DNA from: DATGIQ01 sp035295665
GTDB taxonomy: Bacteria > Planctomycetota > Planctomycetia > Gemmatales > Gemmataceae
Assembly: GCA_035295665.1 (NCBI GenBank)
Contig: DATGIQ010000157.1
Location: 1 to 52,642 of the forward strand
Reading direction: 5' to 3'
Length of the DNA: 52,642 nucleotides
The notes beneath the pieces were generated by a model that worked only from the letters and a program-made list of their open reading frames with translations, did not search any database and had not been told where the DNA came from. Position 1 is the first letter of the stretch. Each line of letters opens with the position of its first letter. Below are positions 26,976 to 35,266 of this stretch, piece after piece. A program made the translations under genes and the position numbers.

Positions 26976-28010
26976 CTATCCGCCGATGGCGTGCATGGTC
27001 CGCAACGGTTTGATAAAGCGGGATGTGTTGATCTCGTGGCCTTCCCACTTGGCCGCAACGGTACGGCGGATGACATCCGCAAGGACTGCCTCCGAGGCGC
27101 CGTCTCGCAACAGCCGTTTGACGTCCACTTCGTCCAGGGCAAACAGGCAGTTGCGTAGCTTGCCATCGGCCGTCACACGAATGCGGTTGCAACTCCTGCA
27201 GAACGGGCGCGAAATGGAGGCGATGATCCCCACCCGTCCGCCGCCATCGGTGTACTGGAATTCCATCGCCGGAGCACGCGGATCATAATTCTCCACCGGA
27301 ACGAGCGGAGCAATTTCGCGTTCGAGCTGCTCCAGAATCTCGTGGGCAAAATAGACCTTGTTCCGCTCCCATTGATCGGCGCCGATCGGCATGTATTCGA
27401 TGAAGCGCATCTCCAGGCTATGCTGGCGGGCAAAGCGGGCCAACGGAACGACCTCGGTTTCCGTAAACCCACGGATGCTGACGGCGTTGAGCTTGATGGG
27501 ACGGAACCCCGCCTGCTTGGCCGCAAGGATCCCTTCCATCACGCGCTCCAATCCGTCCCGCCGCGCCAGCTGACGAAAGCGATCGGGGTCCAGGGTGTCC
27601 AGACTGATGTTGAGCCGGCGCAACCCGGCATCGTAGAACGCCTGGGCCTGCTCCGCCAAGAGGAGGCCGTTGGTTGTCATCCCAATGTCGCAAATGCCGG
27701 CAACCCCGCTCAGCATGCCAACCAAGCTGGGCAGCTCGCGCCGCATGAGCGGTTCGCCCCCGGTCAGACGGATTTTGTCGATCCCGAGTGTCACCGCCAC
27801 GCGGACAAAGCGCACGATTTCTTCAAAACTCAGGAGCTGATCCCTGCCCAGAAACGTGACCTCTTCAGGCATGCAATACGTGCAGCGGAGGTTGCAACGG
27901 TCGGTGACGCTGATGCGCAGGTTGTTGTGAAGACGGCCGAAGGAATCGAACAGTCCTTGCTTGCCGATCAGCGAGGGCGGATCGTCCTTCGGAGCTTCTG
28001 AATCGGACAT
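26976..28010 (-). CDS. moaA: GTP 3',8-cyclase MoaA
   Basis: This 344-residue radical SAM enzyme converts GTP to the 3',8-cyclised precursor of cyclic pyranopterin monophosphate, the first step of molybdenum cofactor synthesis. The SAM-type cluster motif is C39-x3-C43-x2-C46 (CNLRCTYC), and the C-terminal substrate-side cluster is CxxC-x13-C in the segment beginning FCRSCNRIR. The protein ends in Gly-Gly, the conserved tail needed for activity. The start ATG 28010 follows AAGGGAGGAG closely. It is the last gene of a minus-strand run after moaD and moaE, 44 nt behind moaE. MoaC, which would complete this step, is not in the window. The call is certain from the motifs. Confidence 0.97.
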   Translation of the reverse strand: MSDSEAPKDDPPSLIGKQGLFDSFGRLHNNLRISVTDRCNLRCTYCMPEEVTFLGRDQLLSFEEIVRFVRVAVTLGIDKIRLTGGEPLMRRELPSLVGMLSGVAGICDIGMTTNGLLLAEQAQAFYDAGLRRLNISLDTLDPDRFRQLARRDGLERVMEGILAAKQAGFRPIKLNAVSIRGFTETEVVPLARFARQHSLEMRFIEYMPIGADQWERNKVYFAHEILEQLEREIAPLVPVENYDPRAPAMEFQYTDGGGRVGIIASISRPFCRSCNRIRVTADGKLRNCLFALDEVDVKRLLRDGASEAVLADVIRRTVAAKWEGHEINTSRFIKPLRTMHAIGG

Positions 28011-28054
28011 CGGTTTTCTCCTCCCTTACTCCATCCAGCCGCGCAGTTCAACCG

Positions 28055-28462
28055 TCACGGATGTACCCATTCGGTGCCGCCGTCGGCCCAGTTTTCCTTC
28101 TTCCAGATCGGCACGATCTCCTTGAGCCGATCGATGGCGAAGCGGCAGGCCTCAAACGCCTGGCCTCGATGGGGACAGCTCACGGCCACGGCCACGCTCA
28201 CTTCGCCCACGTCGAGGTGGCCGAGCCGATGCACAAGTAGGATCTCGCCGACTGGCCAACGGTTCCGGGTCTCGCTTTCAATTTCCGCCAACTTTTTCTC
28301 GGCCATGACCGGGTATGCTTCGTAGTCGAGGGCGACCGTGACCCGGCCGTCGGTCAGATCGCGGACCGTGCCCAGGAACGTAACCACCGCACCACAATCG
28401 TGGCGGCGAACCTGGTCGGTGAGAGCCGCGTGGTCGATCGGTTGAGTCGTTAGCTGGATCAT
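28055..28462 (-). CDS. moaE: Molybdopterin synthase catalytic subunit MoaE
   Basis: This 135-residue protein is the large subunit of molybdopterin synthase, which puts two sulfurs from MoaD thiocarboxylate into precursor Z. The family pattern is plain: GAVVTFLGTVRD near residue 24, LDYEAYPVMAEKKL near 45, VHRLGHLDVGEVSVAVAV near 78, HRGQAFEAC near 97 and PIWKKE near 118 with the catalytic Lys. It ends 44 nt before moaA and begins 12 nt after the moaD stop. No good ribosome binding site precedes its ATG, so translation may depend on coupling to moaD, whose reading-frame end matters (see moaD). Confidence 0.96.
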   Translation of the reverse strand: MIQLTTQPIDHAALTDQVRRHDCGAVVTFLGTVRDLTDGRVTVALDYEAYPVMAEKKLAEIESETRNRWPVGEILLVHRLGHLDVGEVSVAVAVSCPHRGQAFEACRFAIDRLKEIVPIWKKENWADGGTEWVHP

Positions 28463-28474
28463 ATCTACGTGAAC

Positions 28475-28729
28475 TCAAGAGCCACATCCCCCGCTCACCG
28501 GCGGCAGCAGGGCCACCTCCGCGCTGGAGGACACGGGCGCGTCGTCCTCGGCAAATTCGTCATCGACGGCCAGGGCCGAACGGCGCAAAAGAGGAGCCAA
28601 GGCCGGCTGTTCTTCCGCGAGCCGTTGCCGCAGTTGGCCAACAGTGGCTTGCTCCGGCAGCTCCACCTTGACGCGATCAGCCCCAGCCAAATCCCGGGCG
28701 CGGGCAAAAAGGCGAACCCAAATTCTCAT
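28475..28729 (-). CDS. moaD: Molybdopterin synthase sulfur carrier subunit MoaD with a masked Gly-Gly end
   Basis: The 84-residue ubiquitin-fold protein (start MRIWVRLFARARDL) matches MoaD throughout, including VELPEQATVGQLRQRLAEEQ and VALLPPVSGG. MoaD must end in a free Gly-Gly to be adenylated and thiocarboxylated, but this frame continues Cys-Gly-Ser before TGA. The Cys codon (TGT, 28486-28484) is one base from TGA, so the tail may come from a lost stop or a read error, or be a real pro-form. The QbsE carrier of quinolobactin synthesis ends GGCF and is trimmed by a JAMM protease, which gives a precedent. The start ATG overlaps the upstream oxidoreductase stop (ATGA), which means tight coupling. 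Confidence 0.93.
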   Translation of the reverse strand: MRIWVRLFARARDLAGADRVKVELPEQATVGQLRQRLAEEQPALAPLLRRSALAVDDEFAEDDAPVSSSAEVALLPPVSGGCGS

Positions 28730-31653
28730 TGTAACACCAAGTTTCGGGTCGGCGCCTGTAGCCGGGTCCGGATCTCCGGCATCAGACCGTATGCCAGGGC
28801 CAGGTACTGGACCGGGTGCAAGGTCCGCTTGCCGCTCCCTTCTTCCATTTGTAGTCGACAGGTACTGCACTCCGTCGAGCCGAGCAAGGCGCGGGGCCGG
28901 CGCAGCGCCTCCATCAGGGGTCGCCCAATCTCGAGGGACGTTTCGTAGTTGCTCGCCTTCAGGCCAAACGTGCCGGCCATGCCCGAACAGCTCACATCAA
29001 GGGTGTGCACCCGCAGGCCAGGCACCAGTGCCAATAGTGCAGCGCTGGCCGGGCGTCTTCCCAAGGCTTTCAGGTGACAAGGCACATGGTGCGCGATCGA
29101 AAGCTCCAGACGCTGGAAATCCGTGCGCAGCTTTCCTTGGTTATGCAACTCCCACAGGTAGGAAGTTAGTTCGCTCGTGTGATCCGCCACCAATTGAGCG
29201 TCTGGATCGTCGAGGAGACTGCGGTAATCATGCTGCAACATCAGGGCGGCCGTCGGCTCGGAGCAGACGATGGTGTACCCTTCGCGGGCCAGCTCCGCCA
29301 AGATGCGGAGATTATGCTGCGCGACCTCGCGGGCCGTCTCCAGATCTCCGTAGGCCAGCGGAGCCATGCCGCAGCCGCGTTGGCCCGGTGGTACATATAC
29401 TTCGATCCCGTTATGGTGGAGGACGGCTACCGCGGCCTCGGCAATCTCCGGATCGTTGTAATTCGCAAAAATATCGACAAAAAATGCGATCCGGGGCCCG
29501 CGGCTTCGCGGCCGGTGCGTCCAGCCCCGGCGCGCAGCGCGGCGCAGGAAGCTACGAGAGGTGAAGGCCGGCAAGCGGCGTTTGCGCGATACGCCTAGGA
29601 TTTTTTCCATGAGCCAGCGGAGCGACCGGCTCGCCAGAGCCGCGTTCACCAGCCCGGCAAAGGTACTGGCCACGGCGGCAAACTCTTCCGTCCGCGAGAG
29701 CGTCCAGTCGGTGCGGTCCAGGCCGTGCTCGGCCGCATTGGCGGCCTTTGCTTCGAGCATCAATTTGGGAATGTTCACATGGGCCGGACACTCCTGGGCG
29801 CACATCCGGCAATTGATGCATAGGTCAGCGACTTCGCGCACCTCGTCCGAGGAAAGGAGGCGCGAATCAGCGGCGTCGTGGAGCAGATCGCGGATCAGGT
29901 TTGCCTTGGCTCGCGGCGTGGCGGCTTCGGTGTGGGTGACGCGGAACATGGGACACATGCGCAGGTGCGAAGCCTCCGTTCGGCAGTGCCCACAGCCGTT
30001 GCAGTGGATGCTCTCGCCGCGAACTTCTCCGGGCTGCCAGTTGAGGCGCCATGCCGCCGGCTCCGCGCTGGCCACCGGATGGCGGCGCAGCGGCCAGGAC
30101 GGCATCCGCGGATCCGGCCCAACGATTTTTCCCGGATTGAAAATGTGCAGCGGATCAAAGATCGACTTGATCTCTCGGAAGACGGGATACAACGGTCCAT
30201 ACTGCCGCTCAACCCACGGGGTGCGGGCCAGACCGGTACCGTGCTGGGTACTTACGGTCCCGCCCAGTTGCAGGGCCAGCCCGTGAATTTCCTCGCCGAT
30301 GGCCAGGAGTTTCGAAACATCCTCCGGGCGTTGCAGATCGAGAAAAGGCCGGGTGTGTACTTGTCCCGTGGCGGCGTGGACGAGAAACGATGCCGTCGTT
30401 TCGTGCCGCTTGAGGATTTCCTGGACGCGGTGCAGATAGCCCTGCAGCTCCTCAGGCGGAACGCCGACGTCCTCGACGAAGGCAATCGGTTGTGGTCCGC
30501 CGCGTAAGCCGTACAGGCCGGGCAGCACCGTTTCACGCAGTTGCCAAAGGCGGTCGATTTCTTCCGGCTCGAAGGCCGTTACCGCATAGCCCGCCAATCG
30601 CTGGGTACGGTGCAGCGCGTCGGCCAGCTGCAAGGCAGCGTCGCGGGCCTCGGCTTCGGTCTCGGCCTCGTATTCCACGAGCAACACCGCCTCGGCCTCG
30701 ACCGGGAGCAGGGCCTTGGCGTCGGGATTCAGGCTACGGGCCAATGTCAGAAGGCGGCGGTCGATCAGCTCACAGGCGGCGGGACCGCTCGGGAGGGCTT
30801 GCTGGCCGGCGCGGATTGCCGCTTCCAAGCTGTCAAATCCCAGCAGCACGAGACTGCGGCCGCCCGGCAGAGGAATGGTCCGCAAGGTTGCTTCCGTGAA
30901 CAGGGCCAGCGTCCCTTCCGAGCCCACCAGTAAGCGGGCCAAGTCGAGTTCCTGCGCAGTCAGCACGCTATCCAGCAGGTAGCCACAGCGATTATAACGG
31001 GTTCGCGGTTGACATCTGTGGACCAGATCAGCTTGCCCATCCAGCAGTGCGCTCACACTTGCCGTGATCTCACGCACGCGCCCGCCGGCCGAACCGGTGA
31101 TGGAAGAGCGCGGTTCGCGGCCAACTTCCTCTGCCTGGCCATTATTGAAAACCGCGCGGAGCCGAACGACATAATCCCGCATGTATCCGTAGCGCAGCGC
31201 ACGAGCCCCCGAGGCATTGGTGGCAAGCATTCCGCCAATCGTGCATTGCACCCCACTCGTCGGATCCGGAGCAAACCGCCGCCCGTGCCGCGCCAGCCGC
31301 TGATTGAGGTCCGCGTAGACCACGCCCGGCTGAACCCGCACGGTTTCCTCATCCATCTGGACGATGGAGCGGAAATGGCGACTCAGGTCGATAATGATAC
31401 CCGTGCCGAGGGATTCGCCAGCGACGCCGGTACCGGCCCCCCGCGCAATCAGGGGAAGCTGGTGTTCGGCAGCATAGCGAACGAGAGCCTGCACGTCTTC
31501 CTCGTCGCGAGGAACCACGACGCCCAGCGGCCGGACTTGAAAAATGCTGGCATCCGTGCTGTAGAGACTCCGCGACAGCTCGTCAAATTGGAGCTCGCCC
31601 TTGATTAACCCTTTAAGGTCATCCTCGACACGCTGCCGCTGCGGTTCATCCAC
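28726..31653 (-). CDS. GlcD/GlpC-type FAD-linked oxidoreductase with iron-sulfur and CCG domains
   Basis: Start GTG 31653-31651 lies 4 nt after the previous stop; the frame is open to 31815 but that part overlaps the neighbour. The 975-residue fusion has an N-terminal FAD-binding domain (about 35-260; PLIARGAGTGVAGESLGTG, PDPTSGVQCTIGGMLATNAS), a FAD-oxidase C-terminal domain (to about 500, ending in HIFNPGKIVG), two 4Fe-4S motifs (CNGCGHCRTEASHLRMCP and CINCRMCAQECP) and C-terminal CCG-type segments (PCHLKALG, CSGMAGTFGLK). It resembles D-lactate or 2-hydroxyacid dehydrogenases that pass electrons to the quinone pool. Its stop overlaps the moaD start by 4 nt. The true substrate (D-lactate, glycolate or other) cannot be set from sequence. 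Confidence 0.9.
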   Translation of the reverse strand: MDEPQRQRVEDDLKGLIKGELQFDELSRSLYSTDASIFQVRPLGVVVPRDEEDVQALVRYAAEHQLPLIARGAGTGVAGESLGTGIIIDLSRHFRSIVQMDEETVRVQPGVVYADLNQRLARHGRRFAPDPTSGVQCTIGGMLATNASGARALRYGYMRDYVVRLRAVFNNGQAEEVGREPRSSITGSAGGRVREITASVSALLDGQADLVHRCQPRTRYNRCGYLLDSVLTAQELDLARLLVGSEGTLALFTEATLRTIPLPGGRSLVLLGFDSLEAAIRAGQQALPSGPAACELIDRRLLTLARSLNPDAKALLPVEAEAVLLVEYEAETEAEARDAALQLADALHRTQRLAGYAVTAFEPEEIDRLWQLRETVLPGLYGLRGGPQPIAFVEDVGVPPEELQGYLHRVQEILKRHETTASFLVHAATGQVHTRPFLDLQRPEDVSKLLAIGEEIHGLALQLGGTVSTQHGTGLARTPWVERQYGPLYPVFREIKSIFDPLHIFNPGKIVGPDPRMPSWPLRRHPVASAEPAAWRLNWQPGEVRGESIHCNGCGHCRTEASHLRMCPMFRVTHTEAATPRAKANLIRDLLHDAADSRLLSSDEVREVADLCINCRMCAQECPAHVNIPKLMLEAKAANAAEHGLDRTDWTLSRTEEFAAVASTFAGLVNAALASRSLRWLMEKILGVSRKRRLPAFTSRSFLRRAARRGWTHRPRSRGPRIAFFVDIFANYNDPEIAEAAVAVLHHNGIEVYVPPGQRGCGMAPLAYGDLETAREVAQHNLRILAELAREGYTIVCSEPTAALMLQHDYRSLLDDPDAQLVADHTSELTSYLWELHNQGKLRTDFQRLELSIAHHVPCHLKALGRRPASAALLALVPGLRVHTLDVSCSGMAGTFGLKASNYETSLEIGRPLMEALRRPRALLGSTECSTCRLQMEEGSGKRTLHPVQYLALAYGLMPEIRTRLQAPTRNLVLQ

Positions 31654-31657
31654 GGCT

Positions 31658-32140
31658 TCACCGGAGGTTTGCGTCTGGATTCTTGCTCTGGAGTTGTTCG
31701 CGCCGCAAGCGCTCCTGGCGGTAGCGCTCCGCGATCCCCAGCTCGAATGGCTTGTGTTCGGCGTTGGGTGCCAGGTCGCGGTACTGGGCATCGCAGCGGT
31801 AGCACACCACGACATCGCCTACCCAGAGGTAGAGCATTCCATCCATCACTGCGGAGCCAATCAGGATCGTCCAGGTTATCCAGGGATGATAGAGCCAATA
31901 GGGAATGATCGAGGCCAGACAGGCCACGGTGAGGATCGTCAAGCCGAGCCAGTGGGGGAAATCCTTCTTTTTATAGAGCTCGGTGTTGCCACAGAGCACG
32001 CAGGCATGCAGGAGGTGGTCGCTTTCGCCAAAGTGTAGCGGCACCAGCTGGTCGCACTGCGGACACTGCCACTCGCGCGGACTGGCCAACTCGTGCCGAG
32101 CACGATATCCACAACTGGGACAGGCAAAACAAACGTTCAC
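31658..32140 (-). CDS. Zinc-ribbon membrane protein (unknown function)
   Basis: GTG 32140-32138 is taken as start because it puts the first zinc ribbon at the N-terminus; no clear ribosome binding site is seen, and the frame is open to 32209. The 160-residue product has four CxxC pairs: CPSC near residue 7, CPQC near 27, CVLC near 48 and CYRC near 117. Two membrane segments lie between the third and fourth pairs, at about 66-105. A charged helix (ERYRQERLRREQLQ) closes the protein. I do not recognise a named family. The gaps to the membrane protein upstream (19 nt) and to the FAD oxidoreductase (4 nt) put it in one operon with them. The paired cysteines suggest zinc binding on the cytoplasmic face. 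Confidence 0.75.
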   Translation of the reverse strand: MNVCFACPSCGYRARHELASPREWQCPQCDQLVPLHFGESDHLLHACVLCGNTELYKKKDFPHWLGLTILTVACLASIIPYWLYHPWITWTILIGSAVMDGMLYLWVGDVVVCYRCDAQYRDLAPNAEHKPFELGIAERYRQERLRREQLQSKNPDANLR

Positions 32141-32159
32141 GAGGAAGGATCGCCTTTTC

Positions 32160-32903
32160 CTAATAGAGCAGGTCGTTGTGGAGCAGCACTTGACCGACCA
32201 GCTCGCCAAGAAATATCAAAATCACCACCACATAAAGGATACCCGTGGCCGACTGGGTCGACCGGATTTTCGCGGTTTTCCAGGCCATTATACCAAGGAC
32301 CGCCGGCCCGACGAAACCGATTCCCCAACGCAAGGGTAGGAAAAGGACCAGTTCATCGGATGCAGCCAACGAGTGCTCACGGAGCCAAAGCCAGAGACCG
32401 ATTCCCGAGACCAGACTACGGATTCCCAGCGTGATGAAGAAGGCCAGCACCAGCCGCAACAGCGGGGTCAAGGACATGCTCGGCGCAATCAGATAGGAGT
32501 GCCCCATGAGCATTGCCGTGGTTGCGGTGCCCAGCACGGCAGCAGAACTAAGCTCCCCCAGCACCACCCGCCCCGGGCTCGCCTCGTTGGCACTTTGGAG
32601 ACTGGTCAGGCACAGTGTCGCGGCCGAAGCTATGGCCGTGACGACGCCCAGTACGTGGGTAGCTGGTGCCCCCTCCAGCGACCAGGCTAACGAAACGAGA
32701 AATGCCAACAGGATCATGCCGCCAAGTGCCAGGCTGAGCCAGAGGTCGCCGGTGCCGCGCAGAAAGATTGCCGTTGCCAGACCCAGGCCGAACACCATCA
32801 AGAACTGCGTCCGGAAAAAACGCGGATTGACCAGCGCGGCCGGCAAAAGCAACAACGCAGCCGTCAGTCCGCTCGCCAGGCGAAGACAAAAGATGGGAAG
32901 CAT
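32160..32903 (-). CDS. Polytopic membrane protein (unknown function)
   Basis: The 247-residue product is strongly hydrophobic, with about seven to eight membrane segments from residue 5 to the end. Its loops are short, and a conserved-looking MGHSYLIAPSMSL segment lies near residue 133, between helices. No named family is recognised, though I recall similar proteins beside folE in Planctomycetota. It starts 4 nt after the folE stop and ends 19 nt before the zinc-ribbon gene, so it is part of the folE-to-moaA run. Polar His and Ser in the loop could coordinate a ligand, but no function should be assigned. No signal peptide other than the first helix is seen. Confidence 0.75.
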   Translation of the reverse strand: MLPIFCLRLASGLTAALLLLPAALVNPRFFRTQFLMVFGLGLATAIFLRGTGDLWLSLALGGMILLAFLVSLAWSLEGAPATHVLGVVTAIASAATLCLTSLQSANEASPGRVVLGELSSAAVLGTATTAMLMGHSYLIAPSMSLTPLLRLVLAFFITLGIRSLVSGIGLWLWLREHSLAASDELVLFLPLRWGIGFVGPAVLGIMAWKTAKIRSTQSATGILYVVVILIFLGELVGQVLLHNDLLY

Positions 32904-32907
32904 GGGA

Positions 32908-33555
32908 TTATCGCGAGCCGTAAATGAGCGCCATCAGCTCGGCCCGCGTGGACTGGTTTTCCTTGAATGCGCCGCGCATGGCGCTGGTCAAACAAAGGCT
33001 GTCCGCCTTGCGGACGCCCCGGATCGTCATGCACGTATGGGAAGCCTCCAGGACAATACCGACGCCGCGCGGCTCAAGTTCGTCCATGAGCAGATCCGCG
33101 ATTTCCTCCGTCATGCGTTCCTGGACCTGTGGCCGCCTGGAGAAAAGCTCTACCACGCGCGCCAGCTTGCTGAGGCCGACGATCTTTCCCCGGGGCAGGT
33201 AGGCGATGTGAGCCTGACCAAAGAAAGGAAGCAGATGGTGTTCGCACATGCTTGCGAAACCAATGTTTTTTTCCAGCACCATCTCGTCGTACTTCTGCGT
33301 GAACTTCTTTTGCAAATGCTGACACGGATCGCTATGCATGCCGGAGAAGAGTTCCGCGTACATGCGGGCCACACGATCTGGGGTTTCGATAAGCCCTTCG
33401 CGGTCGGGATCTTCTCCGATCGCCAACAGGATTTCGCGGACCGCCGCACGGATGCGCTCCTGGTCTACCGGTGCGCGGACCGGGTGGTTGTTGTGCGTCC
33501 GAAGGACGCGCCGGGAATCGCTCGGGCCTCGGTTCATAGGCGGCTGTTTCTCCAC
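32908..33555 (-). CDS. folE: GTP cyclohydrolase I
   Basis: GTG 33555-33553 is chosen because AGGAG lies 7 nt upstream; ATG 33591 is an in-frame alternative. The 215-residue product (the family is about 190-220) converts GTP to 7,8-dihydroneopterin triphosphate, the first step of folate and tetrahydropterin synthesis. Zinc ligands are seen in SMCEHHLLPFFGQAHIAYLP (Cys and His) and in SHTCMTIRGV (Cys). The segment MTEEIADLLMDELEPRGVGI is also typical, and the GTP-binding region is intact. It leads the seven-gene run ending in moaA, another enzyme that uses GTP. It is divergent from the sulfatase-like gene, with a gene remnant in between. Confidence 0.95.
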   Translation of the reverse strand: MEKQPPMNRGPSDSRRVLRTHNNHPVRAPVDQERIRAAVREILLAIGEDPDREGLIETPDRVARMYAELFSGMHSDPCQHLQKKFTQKYDEMVLEKNIGFASMCEHHLLPFFGQAHIAYLPRGKIVGLSKLARVVELFSRRPQVQERMTEEIADLLMDELEPRGVGIVLEASHTCMTIRGVRKADSLCLTSAMRGAFKENQSTRAELMALIYGSR

Positions 33556-33616
33556 CAAACTCTCCTCTTTGCCGAATTGCGCTACCGACATCGGGTCAAA
33601 CCTGGTGAACACAACA

Positions 33617-33763
33617 CTATGCATTCGTACAGATAGGCGCGACGGCGTAGGGAATCCCAGCCTTCTCCGGCGCTGCCGTTGCCCGCAGCAATCGCTCGCG
33701 TACCTTTTCCACAGCACGGATCGTCCTTTCCCAGGAAATGTTGGCGGCCAGCGAACGGGACAT
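33617..33763 (-). pseudogene. Remnant of a planctomycete nucleotidyltransferase-like gene (5' part only)
   Basis: From ATG 33763-33761 the frame encodes MSRSLAANISWERTIRAVEK and continues KVRERLLRATAAPEKAGIPYAV. By memory this is the start of planctomycete nucleotidyltransferase-fold proteins (AbiEii-like), which continue into GGNAVAAWV. Here the homology stops at PYAV and the frame ends after seven unrelated residues at 33617, so only about 42 codons survive. The catalytic part is gone; the fragment is unlikely to be functional. It lies between folE and the sulfatase-like gene. Confidence 0.5.
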
Positions 33764-33836
33764 GGAATCATTGTATCGCGCAGCGAAGATGGTGCTCGCT
33801 GGTTGACCAACACGGAGAGGACTAAAATCAAGCCTT

Positions 33837-35090
33837 ATGAATGCCATCGTCCTGGTTGCCAGTGAACTCGATCTCGGCTATGTCGGCTGCTACGGCAACG
33901 AGTGGGTGCAGACCCCGAATTTGGATCGTTTGGCGGCGGAGGGAATTGTCTTTGATCAGCACATTGCCGATCGCGTGGATGAGACGGAGGGCGAGCGCGC
34001 CTGGCAGACGGGTTGCTACCGATTCTCTGGAGACAAGAGAAGTGATAAGCCCCCGTCCCCAGAGCCCATCACTCTACTCCCCGTGCTGGCTGAGCATGAC
34101 GTTGGAACATTCTTGATCCGCGATCGGCGGCTTTCGCCGCATCCCGCGCGCTGGGATGACTGGAAGCAGATTCATTTGATCGACTCCGGCAAAGCAGAAG
34201 CCGCCTTCCAAGACGACCTGTCCGCGGCCCTCATCCAAGCCTTCGATTCGCTAAAGAATCGCAGGCAATGGTTGCTCAAACTGGACCTGGGCGTACTGCT
34301 CGCTCCATCCAATATTCCCGATGAATACCAGGACCGTTATGGCGAGATGGAACTGGACGCCGATGATGGCGATGACCCCGCGCTCTCGGAAGCATTGGAA
34401 CCGGCGGAGATCGCGCTTGCCGAGCAGCAGAATCAATATGCGGCCGCGGTGACGTACCTAGATGCCCTCGTTGGCCAGGTTCTCCACGAAGGCGGGCAAC
34501 ACGGACAGCTGCAAGAGGCAGTCGTCTTCGTAACCGCCGACCATGGTCGGAAGCTCGGCGAGGATGCAGTCAGGCCGCCGTCCCGCCGGTTGGCACATGA
34601 AGAATTGTGCCACATTCCACTGCTTCTGCGGTTACCTAACAAGGAAGCAGCCGGTCGTCGAATCGCCGCGCTTACGCAGCCCATCGACCTGCTGCCGACT
34701 CTGTTTGAGGTCTTCGGTGTTCCCTTGCCTGTAGTACATGGCCAGAGTCTATTGCCGCTGGTGAGAGGACAAAAGGATCAAATCCGCGAGTATGCTTGCA
34801 CCGAACTGGCCACCGGTCAGGCGACGGAATGGGCGCTGCGAACCCCCCAGTGGGCCTATTTGCTGGCCGGATCCTGCTCCGCTGATGCCGCGGCGGAATC
34901 GGAACTGTATGTGAAGCCCGATGATCGTTTGGAAGTCAACAACGTCCGCCATCTTCACCTCGGATGGGCCGAACGCCTCCAACTAACGCTGCAGATGTTC
35001 ATCGAAGCCACGCGCCGGTCCGGACCGCTCCAGCCGCCGCGGCTTCCGGATCAGGGATCTGAGACAGCCCAGCAAGAAGAACCATCCTAA
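33837..35090 (+). CDS. Sulfatase-like protein lacking the usual catalytic residues
   Basis: The 417-residue protein from ATG 33837 has sulfatase/alkaline phosphatase-fold landmarks: ELDLGYVGCYGNEWVQTPNL at about 9-28, FVTADHGRKLGED near 234, HIPLLLRLPNKEA near 259 and TQPIDLLPTLFEVFGV near 282. The N-terminal Asp-Asp metal pair is replaced by Ser-Glu (VASELD), and the formylglycine motif CxPSR is absent, because the sequence runs from DRLAAEGIVFDQHIAD directly into ERAWQTGCYRF. Only the DHG metal site remains clear. No signal peptide is present, so it is probably cytoplasmic. It may be a non-enzymatic or altered relative. It is divergent from folE, and remnants of other genes lie on both sides. 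Confidence 0.85.
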   Translation: MNAIVLVASELDLGYVGCYGNEWVQTPNLDRLAAEGIVFDQHIADRVDETEGERAWQTGCYRFSGDKRSDKPPSPEPITLLPVLAEHDVGTFLIRDRRLSPHPARWDDWKQIHLIDSGKAEAAFQDDLSAALIQAFDSLKNRRQWLLKLDLGVLLAPSNIPDEYQDRYGEMELDADDGDDPALSEALEPAEIALAEQQNQYAAAVTYLDALVGQVLHEGGQHGQLQEAVVFVTADHGRKLGEDAVRPPSRRLAHEELCHIPLLLRLPNKEAAGRRIAALTQPIDLLPTLFEVFGVPLPVVHGQSLLPLVRGQKDQIREYACTELATGQATEWALRTPQWAYLLAGSCSADAAAESELYVKPDDRLEVNNVRHLHLGWAERLQLTLQMFIEATRRSGPLQPPRLPDQGSETAQQEEPS

Positions 35091-35239
35091 ATCAGCGTGC
35101 TTATCCAGCACCTGCCGATGCGATCGCCGGGCAGCGATTTTTCAAAATCGGCCCGGCCCAGCACGTGCTTGATTTGCTTCAGCTCGAACCCCAGTTCCCG
35201 ATAGAACAGGATTTGCTGGAGCGTCAAGTTGCGGGTTTT
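35088..35239 (-). pseudogene. Frameshifted remnant of a MerR/TipA-type regulator
   Basis: On the minus strand, 35239-35126 encodes NLTLQQILFYRELGFELKQI and on to HVLGRADFEK, the part of MerR-family regulators just after the DNA-binding wing. After a shift near 35121-35128 another frame encodes SHRQVLDKHADL, the expected continuation. A TGA lies directly upstream at 35242-35240, and the start with the recognition helices is missing. The sulfatase-like gene ends inside the remnant. It looks like a decayed gene, too short and broken to function. Confidence 0.7.
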
Positions 35240-35266
35240 TCATGTCCGTTTCTTTATAACAAGCCC

